From positions 186,001 through 250,000 of the forward strand of contig CAWDZQ010000004.1 in the NCBI GenBank assembly GCA_963807065.1: a stretch of 64,000 bases of DNA. The letters are read 5' to 3'. The notes under the pieces are model-generated. The model was not told the origin of the DNA, did no database searches, and saw only the letters and a list, made by a program, of their open reading frames with translations. The position numbers and the translations under genes were made by a program. Positions within the stretch are counted from its first letter, which is position 1, and every line of letters begins with the position of its first letter. Source of the stretch: CAWAND01 sp963807065. GTDB taxonomy: Bacteria > Chloroflexota > Anaerolineae > Anaerolineales > E44-bin32. Below are positions 1 to 7,976 of the stretch, one piece after another.

Positions 1-1
1 T

Positions 2-752
2 CTTGACGCTGCAGCCGCTATCACCCTTCCTTACTTGTTCAAGCTCAAGTTTGACGATCCGGTGATCAACCAGGCTCTTGACAGCCTCAAGACCTGGGAC
101 CAGCAAGACACGCTGGGCTCCAGCGCAGCCGCCGTGTTTAACCTGTTCTGGCGCCAGTTGATTCTCGCGACCTTTTCGGACGAGCTGCCCGACGGCCCGC
201 TTCCCGACGGGTCGCGCGCCTTTGCCATCTTTGACAACCTGCTGGCTGCGCCCAACAGCCCCTGGTGGGATGACCACTCGACCGACACCGTGGAAACTCG
301 GGACGATATTCTGAGCTCGGCCATCGCCCAGGCTATCAATGAAGGGACGGGCATCGGCGGGCCGAACCTATCTCAGTGGACTTGGGGCGCATTACACACG
401 GCAACTTTCCGCAACCCGAGTCTGGGGGAGTCAGGAGTGTCACCCATCGAAGCCCTCCTGAAATCGTGGGCCCTTCGCCGTCAACGGCGGCACCTCCATC
501 GTCAACGCCACAGCCTGGAAGGTGGACAAAGGGTTCGAGGTCACCTCCCTCCCGTCGATGCGCATCATCAATGACTTGTCAAACTGGGACAACACCTTGT
601 GGATTCACACCACGGGCCAATCGGGGCATGCTTTCAACCCGCACTATGTGGATCAGACGGAGGCCTGGCGGCAGATCAAGTACCTTCCGATGGCCTGGTC
701 CAAATCAGCCGTTAAATCAGCCGCGACGGATCACCTTTTGCTTAGCCCATGA
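2..752 (+). CDS. Penicillin acylase family protein, C-terminal part, frameshifted
   Basis: This is the 3' end of an Ntn-hydrolase of the penicillin/cephalosporin acylase family (S45), enzymes that cleave amide bonds of acylated compounds, usually outside the cytoplasmic membrane. The frame is open from base 2, so the start lies outside the window. It reads through a typical 'LGESGVSPIEALL' segment to about base 460. The family motif then continues one frame over ('NRGPFAVNGGTSIVN', then 'HTTGQSGHAFNPHY') to a TGA at 750-752. One extra base in the AAA run at 461-463 explains the shift. The catalytic N-terminal serine region is not visible. Family assignment is firm; whether the gene is broken in the cell or the base is an assembly error cannot be told here. 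Confidence 0.8.
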
Positions 753-795
753 TGGGAGGCAGGCTGTACAGCACCAGACAACCTCTGGCGGAGAC

Positions 796-2106
796 ATGAA
801 CGATCTCACCATCCGCCCCACACCAGATCAACACCTCGAGAGGCTCAGCCTGCAGGCCCAATCGCTGCGTGGGGAGTTGGAAGCCTTCGCCCGCGCCCAT
901 GGCGCCCCAGTGCCCCAGCAGATCCTGACTTCACTGACCCAAATGTCCCATCTGCTCAGTGGGATCCAGTCGGAGGTCGCCAAGTCGGAAAAGCAGCGGG
1001 GCAACCTGCTGGCGCTGGCAGAGATCAGCCGGATGGTCAATTCCTCCCTCGACTTGCAGACTGTGCTGCGCGAAGTAATGGATACCATCATCCGGCTGAC
1101 CGGAGCAGACCGCGGCTTTTTGATGCTCAAAGATGAGGCTGGTGAACTCCAGACACGCGTCGCCCGAAACTGGGAGCGCGCATCGCTCAAGCCGCAGGAA
1201 ATCCACGTCAGTCGAACGGTGGTCGAGTGGGTCGCAGCCCATGCCATGCCCATCTTGACGACCAATGCGCTGGATGACCCGCGGTTCTCAGCCCAGGAGA
1301 GCGTGGTGGCGTACAGTCTGCGTTCGATCTTGTGCGTGCCACTCAAGGCCAAGGACCGCATGATCGGCGTGCTGTATGCTGACAGCCGCCTTCGGGAAGA
1401 CCTGTTCAACGAAGAAGATCGCACCCTGCTGACGCTCTTTGCGCACCAGGCCGCCGTGGCCATCGAAAATGCGCGGCTGTTCAACGCCCTGGCGGAGGCT
1501 TACGACCAGACCCTTGACGCCTTGGTTGCAGCTCTCGACGCCCGCGATCGGGAGACCGAGGGCCATTCACGGCGCGTGGTCCGTTTCGCCATGCTCATCG
1601 CCGCCCAGCTAGCCTATCCCGACAGCGATATAGATGATCTGCAGCGCGGTGCCCTGCTCCACGACATCGGAAAGATCGGGATCCCGGATGCCATCCTGCG
1701 CAAGCCCGGGGTCTTGGACGACGACGAGTGGGAGATCATGCACAAGCATCCGGAGTTCGGCAGGCACATACTGGCTGGCATTCCGTTCCTCAATCGTCCC
1801 ATCGATGTCATCTACGCCCACCAAGAACGTTACGATGGCACAGGCTACCCCCAGGGACTGGCGGGTAACGCCATACCCATTGGAGCACGTATTTTCGCTG
1901 TGGCGGACGCGTTCGACGCCATGACCTCCGATCGCCCCTATCGCAAAGCCCAGCCCCTGTCCGTGGCACGCCAGACCGTCAGCGACAACAGCGGCACCCA
2001 GTTCGACCCTGAGGTCGTTCAAGCCTTCCTGGCCATCCCCGATGATGTTCTGATGGCAGAAATGCAGAACTCCCGCCGAGAATCACGCGGCGGGAGCGGT
2101 CTGTAG
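796..2106 (+). CDS. GAF domain and HD-GYP domain protein (probable cyclic-di-GMP phosphodiesterase)
   Basis: A 436-residue signalling protein. The N-terminal ~65 residues are helical, a GAF sensor domain follows (about 70-225, with 'TGADRGFLML' and 'SILCVPLKAKDRMIGVLYAD'), then an HD-GYP domain (about 235-430). The metal-binding HD pair is His289-Asp290 in 'LLHDIGKIGIPD', and 'HQERYDGTGYP' is the GYP signature. HD-GYP proteins hydrolyse cyclic di-GMP, and the GAF domain would bind an unknown small ligand. The ATG at 796 is chosen because it follows a GGCGGAG stretch and the open frame upstream codes nothing recognisable. The loop between 'RKAQPLS' and 'GTQFDP' looks about two residues shorter than usual. 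It stands alone, 43 bases after the acylase. Confidence 0.9.
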   Translation: MNDLTIRPTPDQHLERLSLQAQSLRGELEAFARAHGAPVPQQILTSLTQMSHLLSGIQSEVAKSEKQRGNLLALAEISRMVNSSLDLQTVLREVMDTIIRLTGADRGFLMLKDEAGELQTRVARNWERASLKPQEIHVSRTVVEWVAAHAMPILTTNALDDPRFSAQESVVAYSLRSILCVPLKAKDRMIGVLYADSRLREDLFNEEDRTLLTLFAHQAAVAIENARLFNALAEAYDQTLDALVAALDARDRETEGHSRRVVRFAMLIAAQLAYPDSDIDDLQRGALLHDIGKIGIPDAILRKPGVLDDDEWEIMHKHPEFGRHILAGIPFLNRPIDVIYAHQERYDGTGYPQGLAGNAIPIGARIFAVADAFDAMTSDRPYRKAQPLSVARQTVSDNSGTQFDPEVVQAFLAIPDDVLMAEMQNSRRESRGGSGL

Positions 2107-2172
2107 AGTTGTCAGTTCAAGGACCCCTGGGGTGGGCTCGGCTGGCGGCCTGAGTCTGACGAGCTGAAACCG

Positions 2173-2382
2173 TCAGTATGGCCAGATCTTTTGCATCACC
2201 AGAAGGACCATCAGGCCCATCACGATCACGGCGGCCAGCAGGAGCACCGACAACAGGAGCCGTTGCCCGGCGGTCATCCCGAACATCCGCTTCTGCAAGG
2301 TGGGTTCCGTGTATGAATCGATGGCCTTCTCCTCGTAGGGAGAATCTTCCTGGTCGGTCAAGTTTCGAAGATCATCATACAT
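2173..2382 (-). CDS. Small single-span membrane protein, unknown function
   Basis: A 69-residue protein with an acidic, hydrophilic N-terminus (about residues 1-40) and one strongly hydrophobic segment of about 22 residues ('LLLSVLLLAAVIVMGLMVLL') ending just before the C-terminus. It should be inserted in the membrane with a very short tail. The start at MYDDL is chosen because a GGGAGGAG Shine-Dalgarno lies a few bases upstream; a longer reading from 2418 would put the ribosome site inside the gene. It lies 56 bases after birA on the same strand, so it may be cotranscribed. I do not recognise the family. Confidence 0.6.
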   Translation of the reverse strand: MYDDLRNLTDQEDSPYEEKAIDSYTEPTLQKRMFGMTAGQRLLLSVLLLAAVIVMGLMVLLVMQKIWPY

Positions 2383-2438
2383 CTTGAGCTCCTCCCCTCT
2401 CCGGGGTGCCCCCATCATACCAGTCTAAACCCTTCGCC

Positions 2439-3227
2439 CTAGCTGTCAACCGGCCGCATTGAGGCGCCTTCGCCGCCGATTTCGGTCGGGCCAGAGCCTT
2501 TGATATCGAGCTGAATGAACCCGCTTGGTGAGAGACCAATCAGCACGCCCTCGACGGCGCCGGAAGGTATCTCTACCCGCACATCCTGGCCCTTGAAGGC
2601 CAGGCGGTCTTCCCACGCCTGCACCAGCGCCGCTGAACCAAGATCGCCCAACCTGGCTGCCAGATTCTCCAGGATGGCGATCAACAGCTGCAGCCGATCA
2701 ACCTTCTCGCGGAGAGTGGCATCCAGACCAGTCGCAGGGAAGGTAACGTCAGCTGAATCGGGAACCGACTCAGGCCGGACGTTGACGCCCACCCCGATGA
2801 CGACCCACTCCAGCCCGCTCCCGAGCCAGCTCGCTTCCGTCAAAATGCCGGCCACTTTGGCGCCTCCGATCAAGACGTCATTAGGCCACTTGATCTCCGC
2901 CCGGCCGCCCCACCCTTCAATGGCTTCCGCCACGGCTAGGGCGCCCATCGCGTTGACTTCCCCGATCTGATCGTGCGCAAGGCCATCAGGGCGGAGGACG
3001 AGGCTGCAGGCGATGGCGCTCTGAGGTGGGGTGGACCACTGGTTCTCCCCCCGCCCGCGCCCGGCGGTCTGTTCATCGGCCACGACCAGCGTCCCGTGAG
3101 GCGCCCCCTGCTCGGCCAGTTCACGTGCATATTGACTCGTTGAGCCAATCGTGCTGAAGAAATACAGCGGCTCTCCGAGGCCATGGACCGGCAGCATGGC
3201 ACGCAACCCTTCAACGGTCAGCATCAT
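2439..3227 (-). CDS. birA: Biotin--[acetyl-CoA-carboxylase] ligase
   Basis: Attaches biotin to the lysine of biotin carrier proteins via biotinyl-5'-AMP, in the cytoplasm. Visible motifs are the biotin/ATP loop 'AGRGRGENQW', the 'WPNDVLIGGAKVAGIL' segment with the catalytic lysine, and a C-terminal SH3-like part ('GVLIGLSPSGFIQL'). It lacks the N-terminal helix-turn-helix of E. coli BirA, so it is a ligase only and not a repressor. Its likely substrate is the biotin carrier at 32.0 kb. The start is uncertain. A TACAAT -10 box at 3231-3236 lies 6 bases before the ATG at 3224, so translation may begin there on a leaderless transcript; ATG 3227 and a longer form from 3260 are alternatives. It is divergent from the HIT gene. 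Confidence 0.9.
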   Translation of the reverse strand: MMLTVEGLRAMLPVHGLGEPLYFFSTIGSTSQYARELAEQGAPHGTLVVADEQTAGRGRGENQWSTPPQSAIACSLVLRPDGLAHDQIGEVNAMGALAVAEAIEGWGGRAEIKWPNDVLIGGAKVAGILTEASWLGSGLEWVVIGVGVNVRPESVPDSADVTFPATGLDATLREKVDRLQLLIAILENLAARLGDLGSAALVQAWEDRLAFKGQDVRVEIPSGAVEGVLIGLSPSGFIQLDIKGSGPTEIGGEGASMRPVDS

Positions 3228-3230
3228 CGC

Positions 3231-3236
3231 ATTGTA
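3231..3236 (-). promoter_or_regulatory. Putative -10 box of birA, leaderless arrangement
   Basis: TACAAT on the minus strand, 6 bases before the ATG at 3224. No Shine-Dalgarno is visible. The -35 region is not clear. Confidence 0.4.
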
Positions 3237-3282
3237 GCTTGGGTGCAATCCCCGTGCCATCGGGACCCACGAGCTTCTATGT

Positions 3283-3288
3283 TAGAAT
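3283..3288 (+). promoter_or_regulatory. Putative -10 box of the HIT gene
   Basis: TAGAAT, ending 13 bases before the ATG at 3302. With normal spacing the transcript would carry a leader of only about 7 bases, and no Shine-Dalgarno is seen. Confidence 0.3.
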
Positions 3289-3301
3289 CGGAAAACTGAC
3301 C

Positions 3302-3793
3302 ATGAAACATGTCTGGGCGCCCTGGCGAATGGCCTATATCGAGGACGACTCCAACAGCGGCGTCTGCATTTTTTGCAGAGCCTTGAGCCAATCCGACGGC
3401 CCCGGCAACCTGATCCTCCACCGCGGCGCCAGGGCCTTTGTCATCCTTAATCGCTACCCTTACACCAGCGGGCACGTCATGGTCGTACCCACCGCTCACG
3501 TACCATCCATCGAGCGTCTTGACGATGACACCCTCGTCGAGCTGATGCAGCTCTCTAACCTGGCGCTCGCCAACATCCGTCTGGCTTATCAGACCGGGGA
3601 TTTCAACCTGGGGATCAACATCGGCCAGGCTGCTGGCGCCGGAATCGTGGACCATGTTCACATCCACATCGTCCCTCGCTGGAATGGGGACACCAACTTC
3701 ATGTCGACCACATCGGACACACGTGTGCTCCCCAAATCGCTCGAGGAGACCTATGCCCGGCTCAGCCAAGGTTGGAGTCAACCGCCAGGATGA
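3302..3793 (+). CDS. HIT domain nucleotide hydrolase/phosphorylase
   Basis: A 163-residue HIT-family protein that acts on nucleotidyl bonds. By overall form ('MKHVWAPWRMAYI' start, internal Cys pair) it is closest to the AP4A phosphorylase/hydrolase-like branch. The catalytic histidine triad HVHIH is at residues 118-122. A CIFC pair at Cys22/Cys25, with later histidines, probably binds zinc. Start ATG 3302 is chosen because the protein then opens exactly as family members do. It is divergent from birA with only about 75 bases between starts. Exact substrate is unknown. Confidence 0.9.
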   Translation: MKHVWAPWRMAYIEDDSNSGVCIFCRALSQSDGPGNLILHRGARAFVILNRYPYTSGHVMVVPTAHVPSIERLDDDTLVELMQLSNLALANIRLAYQTGDFNLGINIGQAAGAGIVDHVHIHIVPRWNGDTNFMSTTSDTRVLPKSLEETYARLSQGWSQPPG

Positions 3794-3836
3794 CCCGTCC
3801 GCCCTTAGGGCTTGATCCGCGGCATGGAGAGAACCC

Positions 3837-5045
3837 ATGACCTCCACCCTCGACGGAAATCTGCCCGTCATCCTCAGCGCCGTTCGAACCCCAATCGGGC
3901 GCTATCAGGGGGCCCTGTCCAGTCAATCCGCCACAGATCTCGGCGCCGCCGTCGTGCGCGCTGCGGTGCAAAGGGCGGGCATCGAGTCTCTGGCCGAGAT
4001 CGATGAAGTCCTGATGGGCAACGTCGTCTCCGCCGGCGTGGGTCAGGCACCGGCTCGTCAAGCCGCCATCGGCGCCGGGCTCCCACCTAGCGTGGGGGCC
4101 ACGACCCTCAACAAAGTCTGCGGGTCGGGCCTGAAGGCTTGCATGATCGGCGCGCAGGCCATCAAGGCGGGTGATGCCCAACTGCTCGTCGCCGGCGGCA
4201 TGGAAAGCATGAGCAACACCCCGCACATGGTCAGAGGCAGGCGCGGCCTTGGCTACGGCGACCACCAGCTGGAGGATGCCCTTCTGCATGACGGCTTGTG
4301 GGATCCATTCGAGGACTGGTCGATGGGGATGGCCGCCGAGTGGATCGCCGACGAATTCGAGGTCACGCGCGAGGCGATGGATCGGCTCGCGCTGCAGAGC
4401 CACCAACGCGCCCTGGACGCCACGGACAGCGGCGCCTTCGATAACGAGATCCTGCCGCTGGAAATCCCGCTGGGCAAGGGGGGCACCCATACCGTCGACA
4501 GCGATGAGGGCCCGCGGCGAGACACGTCGATGGAAAAGATGGCCGCCCTGAAACCGGCCTTCAAAGCCGGCGGACGGGTCACGGCCGCCAATGCCCCGGG
4601 GCTCAACGACGGCGCGGCTGCGCTTGTGCTGGCCGACAGCGGCTGGGCAGAAGCGCGAGGGCTCGACCCGATGGCGCGGATCGTGGGCTACGCTCAGGCC
4701 GCCGTCCCGCCCAAGGAGATGTTCACCGCGCCTGCCCTGGCCGTGCCCCGGTTGCTCGATAAGGTGGGCTGGTCTCTGGAGGACGTTGACCTCATCGAGC
4801 TGAATGAGGCGTTCGCCGCCCAGGCCCTGGCCAACGGCTATGCTTTGGCCGACCAGGGATGGGACTGGGAGAAGGTCAACGTCAACGGTGGCGCGATCGC
4901 CCTGGGGCATCCCTTGGGAGCCACCGGCACGCGGATTCTGACAACCCTTCTGTACGCCATGCGCCAACGCCGCGCCAGCCGCGGCCTGGCGACCCTGTGC
5001 CTGGGCGGCGGTGAAGCCGTGGCCCTGGCAGTCGAGATTGCATAG
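3837..5045 (+). CDS. Acetyl-CoA acetyltransferase (thiolase)
   Basis: A 402-residue thiolase, normal family length, that condenses or cleaves acetoacetyl-CoA/3-ketoacyl-CoA. The active-site cysteine is Cys95 in 'NKVCGSGLKA'. The other catalytic elements are 'LNEAFAAQ', 'GGAIALGHPLGATGTR' and the C-terminal 'CLGGGEA'. Only 49 bases separate it from a 3-hydroxyacyl-CoA dehydrogenase on the same strand, so the two form an operon for the last two steps of beta-oxidation or for acetoacetyl-CoA metabolism. Sequence alone does not separate the biosynthetic from the degradative type. The acyl-CoA dehydrogenase at 23.5 kb could supply the same pathway. Confidence 0.93.
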   Translation: MTSTLDGNLPVILSAVRTPIGRYQGALSSQSATDLGAAVVRAAVQRAGIESLAEIDEVLMGNVVSAGVGQAPARQAAIGAGLPPSVGATTLNKVCGSGLKACMIGAQAIKAGDAQLLVAGGMESMSNTPHMVRGRRGLGYGDHQLEDALLHDGLWDPFEDWSMGMAAEWIADEFEVTREAMDRLALQSHQRALDATDSGAFDNEILPLEIPLGKGGTHTVDSDEGPRRDTSMEKMAALKPAFKAGGRVTAANAPGLNDGAAALVLADSGWAEARGLDPMARIVGYAQAAVPPKEMFTAPALAVPRLLDKVGWSLEDVDLIELNEAFAAQALANGYALADQGWDWEKVNVNGGAIALGHPLGATGTRILTTLLYAMRQRRASRGLATLCLGGGEAVALAVEIA

Positions 5046-5094
5046 GACGCCTCCCTTCTACTCACGCCCCCCTTCAACCAGGAGTCGTTACCCA

Positions 5095-5943
5095 ATGGAC
5101 ATCAAGAAGATACTCGTGGTCGGCGCAGGCACCATGGGCAACGGCATTGCCCAAACCGCCGCCGTCTCTGGCTACGACGTCACCATGACTGATGTGGCCG
5201 CCGAGGCCGTCGCCCGCGGCCAGAAGACGATCGCCAAATCCGTAGAGAAGCTGGCCGAGAAAGGGAACATCACCCAGGAGCAGAAGCAAGCCGCCTTGGG
5301 CATCACTACCGCACTCGATCTGGAGGCGGCGCGCGAGGCCGATCTGGTGGTCGAGGCGGCTACCGAAAACCCTAAGCTGAAGTTCGACCTGTTCGCTCAA
5401 CTGGACGGGTTGGCTCCCCAAGGTACCATTCTGGCCACCAATACCTCGTCGATCTCACTCACCCGGATAGGAGCAGCCACCCAACGGCCCGATCGCGTGG
5501 TGGGCATGCACTTCTTCAACCCGGTGCCGCTGATGCGCCTGCTCGAGATCGTGCGCGGGCTGGCCACGTCCGATCAGACGACCGAAACAGCGATCCAGGT
5601 CGGACAGCGAATGGGCAAGGAGCCTGTCGAAGCCGCTGATTCCCCCGGCTTCATCTCCAACCGCATCCTGTGCCCGATGATCAACGAGGCCGTCTTCGTC
5701 CTCCAGGAGGGCATCGGAACCCCTGAGGCCATCGACACGGTCATGAAGTTGGGGATGAACCATCCCATGGGTCCGCTGACGCTGTGCGATCTCGTCGGAT
5801 TGGACGTCGTGCTGTACGTGATGGAAGTTTTGCAGCGGGATCTGGGGGAAGACAAGTACCGGCCGGCACCCCTGCTTCGCAAGATGGTGGACGCCGGCTA
5901 TCTGGGTCGCAAGTCGGGCCGAGGTTTCTACACCTACGACTGA
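5095..5943 (+). CDS. hbd: 3-hydroxybutyryl-CoA / 3-hydroxyacyl-CoA dehydrogenase
   Basis: A 282-residue NAD(P)-dependent dehydrogenase that interconverts 3-hydroxyacyl-CoA and 3-ketoacyl-CoA. The N-terminal Rossmann loop 'GAGTMG' is at residues 10-15. The catalytic segment 'GMHFFNPVPLMRLLEIV' and the C-terminal 'GRKSGRGFYTYD' are both present. The length is that of single-domain PaaH/Hbd proteins, with no fused crotonase domain. Start ATG 5095 follows an AGGAG ribosome site; upstream in-frame codons add nothing recognisable. It is the second gene of the thiolase operon. Confidence 0.93.
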   Translation: MDIKKILVVGAGTMGNGIAQTAAVSGYDVTMTDVAAEAVARGQKTIAKSVEKLAEKGNITQEQKQAALGITTALDLEAAREADLVVEAATENPKLKFDLFAQLDGLAPQGTILATNTSSISLTRIGAATQRPDRVVGMHFFNPVPLMRLLEIVRGLATSDQTTETAIQVGQRMGKEPVEAADSPGFISNRILCPMINEAVFVLQEGIGTPEAIDTVMKLGMNHPMGPLTLCDLVGLDVVLYVMEVLQRDLGEDKYRPAPLLRKMVDAGYLGRKSGRGFYTYD

Positions 5944-6018
5944 TCCCTAACCAAGAGACCACGCCCGGCCGACCCAAAACGCTGGCCACGCGTCGTTTCT
6001 AACCATATCAAGGTCCAG

Positions 6019-6024
6019 TACAAT
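6019..6024 (+). promoter_or_regulatory. Putative -10 box upstream of the lipoprotein gene
   Basis: TACAAT about 50 bases before the ATG at 6077. The palindrome at 6049-6066 lies between it and the start codon. Confidence 0.3.
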
Positions 6025-6048
6025 GCTGGATCGTTCAATTACGTCCGT

Positions 6049-6066
6049 TTGTGACATATTTCACAA
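6049..6066. promoter_or_regulatory. CRP/FNR-type palindrome upstream of the lipoprotein gene
   Basis: TTGTGA-N6-TCACAA, both arms perfect, 10 bases before the start codon at 6077 and overlapping its leader. This matches the consensus of CRP/FNR-superfamily regulators; at this position a bound protein would most simply repress. Confidence 0.5.
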
Positions 6067-6076
6067 TGAGGTGGTT

Positions 6077-7462
6077 ATGCGACCAAGACTCTGGTTGACG
6101 GCATTCATGCTCGTGGCGGTGGGCATGGCCTGCGCCCTGCCCAGCACGCCGCCGACACCCGACACCCAGGCGCTGGCGACCGGCGTGTCGGCCACCCTCA
6201 CCGCTATCGCTCCGGGGGCCAAATCGCAGGACCAACCGGCGCCGACCGAGGCTGCGCCGCCCCCAACAGCGCCTGCGCCGACGGCCATTCCGACCTTGGA
6301 AGAACCGTTTGGCCCGCCGCCCGCGCTTCGCGTCGTTTACACCAACTCGGGGAATGTGTGGTTAATCGACGGCGATTCTCCGGCCGTCCAGCTCACCAGC
6401 AGCGGACAAGCTTACCAGGTCCTCATATCCAGCGACGGTGAGCGCATCGTCTATCTTCGGCAGCCGCCCAACCAGGCCGTGCCATCCGAGATTCGCGTGG
6501 TGCACAGCGATGGCTCAGCCGATACAGGCTTGATAAGCCCTCAGCAGTGGGATGCCCTCTACCCCCTCGGCGACTTCGATCACAACAACGTCTCGCAGAT
6601 TGCCTTTATCCCCGGCACCCACCGTTTGCTGATGAACACCCGGGCTTTTGGCAACTTTCCGGGGCTCTTCAAATACAATGACTTGCTGCAGCTGAACGTC
6701 GATACCGGCGAGCTCGACACCATCTTCGCGCCTGATGCCGGCGGCGACTTCACGCTCTCCCCGGACGGCACGCACGCAGTGATCGTGCAGCCGCAGTCCG
6801 TGAGCCTGGCCGCCGTGGATGGCTCCGATCTGCACTCGAATGTCATCACGTACACCGCGGTGACCACCTACAGCGAATACCAATACTACGCACAGCCGGT
6901 CTGGCGGCCGGACTCGTCCGACTTTGGCATCGCCATTCCGTCTGATGACCCCTTGGCGGCTCGGACCAGCGGCACGATTTGGTCCGTGTCTTCGCCCGAT
7001 GGTGCAGCCACTCAGCTGGGGCAGATCGGCGGGGACTTCTTCTTCATCCAATCCGGAGCTGCCCCGAGTTTGTCACCCAATCTCGACTGGGTCGGGTTCT
7101 TGCGGCCCGGCGCATCGAGCAGCTCCCCTCCGAATCTGATCATGGCTCATCCCGACGGTTCAGCTCTGGCCACCTATGATCAGGGCCAGGTCCGGTGGGA
7201 GGGCTGGTCACCCAACGCCGTTCGTTTCGCCTATGGCTCCGGCGGGCCCTTCCAACTCCACATTGGGGTCCCAGAAGCACCCGCCCTCCAGATGGGCGAG
7301 GGCACGGATCTGAAATGGCTCAACGATGATCAGTTCTTCTACCTTGAGGGAGCGACTGGGAATTGGACCCTGGCGCGGTTCGAGGGCGGGCCGGTACCCA
7401 AGACGCTGGCCACGCCGGGCGGTGATATCGTCAGCTACGACTTCGCCGCGCCGGGCCCCTAG
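6077..7462 (+). CDS. Lipoprotein with WD40/TolB-like beta-propeller repeats
   Basis: A 461-residue secreted protein. The first ~18 residues form a signal peptide ending at a cysteine in 'AVGMAC', a loose lipobox, so it is probably lipid-anchored on the outer face of the membrane. A Pro/Thr/Ala-rich linker follows (about residues 20-75). The rest is made of repeats like 'PDGTHAVIVQPQ' and 'LSPNLDWVGFL', as in TolB/WD40-type propellers that bind proteins or ligands; no enzyme motif is seen. Start ATG 6077 is chosen because GAGGTG precedes it; an ATG at 6023 would lie inside the promoter. Its 3' end overlaps the convergent GNAT gene by 32 bases. Confidence 0.75.
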   Translation: MRPRLWLTAFMLVAVGMACALPSTPPTPDTQALATGVSATLTAIAPGAKSQDQPAPTEAAPPPTAPAPTAIPTLEEPFGPPPALRVVYTNSGNVWLIDGDSPAVQLTSSGQAYQVLISSDGERIVYLRQPPNQAVPSEIRVVHSDGSADTGLISPQQWDALYPLGDFDHNNVSQIAFIPGTHRLLMNTRAFGNFPGLFKYNDLLQLNVDTGELDTIFAPDAGGDFTLSPDGTHAVIVQPQSVSLAAVDGSDLHSNVITYTAVTTYSEYQYYAQPVWRPDSSDFGIAIPSDDPLAARTSGTIWSVSSPDGAATQLGQIGGDFFFIQSGAAPSLSPNLDWVGFLRPGASSSSPPNLIMAHPDGSALATYDQGQVRWEGWSPNAVRFAYGSGGPFQLHIGVPEAPALQMGEGTDLKWLNDDQFFYLEGATGNWTLARFEGGPVPKTLATPGGDIVSYDFAAPGP

Positions 7463-7976
7463 GCGGCGACCCGTCGGGTTTATCTTGGTCCGGCCATACC
7501 ATCACGGCCAACGTTTGCCTGGCACCTGCCAGGGTCATCAGCACGCGCGCCAAACCCCGGATGCGGCGAAAGTACGGGGGTAGATCGCCTGAGCCCGTCG
7601 CGTCCACAAATCCAAACTGGTTGTAGAAGGGGATCAGCCCTGAGCGACAGGTCAGCCAGAGGGGCGGCTCAGCCTCGACCTTCAGCTTAGAGATCATCGC
7701 CGCTCCCACCCCACGACCGCGCCATGCGGGAGTAACCACCAGTGACGCCAGTTCTCGACTGCCATCATTGTGGGGCTTGACCTGGCCGCAGGCGATGATC
7801 TCGCCATCCGGTGTCTCGGCCAACCAAAAATGGCGCCAGTTCAGACTGAGCGGGTTGAGATGTTCGCTGCGGACAAAGGCCTTAATGAGGGGTTGGTCTT
7901 CTCCACGGGCCGGCCGGAGTAAGACCCCGATTTCTCCCCCGGTTTGAGGTTTGTTCGGCACACCACGAGCCGTCAT
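7431..7976 (-). CDS. GNAT family N-acetyltransferase
   Basis: A 181-residue acetyltransferase that moves an acetyl group from acetyl-CoA to an unknown amine. The acetyl-CoA binding signature is 'VVTPAWRGRGVGAAMI' (R-x-x-G-x-G type), followed by 'GLIPFYNQFGFV', typical of the fold's C-terminal strands. Its ATG (7974-7976) overlaps the gatB stop codon as ATGA, so translation is probably coupled to gatB; this decides the start over a longer open frame reaching 8063 inside gatB. The last ~20 residues are basic and Pro-rich and run past the end of the fold. Substrate unknown. Confidence 0.85.
   Translation of the reverse strand: MTARGVPNKPQTGGEIGVLLRPARGEDQPLIKAFVRSEHLNPLSLNWRHFWLAETPDGEIIACGQVKPHNDGSRELASLVVTPAWRGRGVGAAMISKLKVEAEPPLWLTCRSGLIPFYNQFGFVDATGSGDLPPYFRRIRGLARVLMTLAGARQTLAVMVWPDQDKPDGSPPRGPARRSRS

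Noticed and set aside
376..795. N-terminal extension of the GAF/HD-GYP frame upstream of ATG 796
   Set aside because: It overlaps the acylase reading frames, is Pro/Ser/Arg-rich like a shadow frame, and a ribosome site precedes ATG 796.
2070..2096. 9-bp perfect inverted repeat CTCCCGCCG/CGGCGGGAG as a terminator
   Set aside because: It lies inside the last codons of the HD-GYP gene and has no T-run after it.
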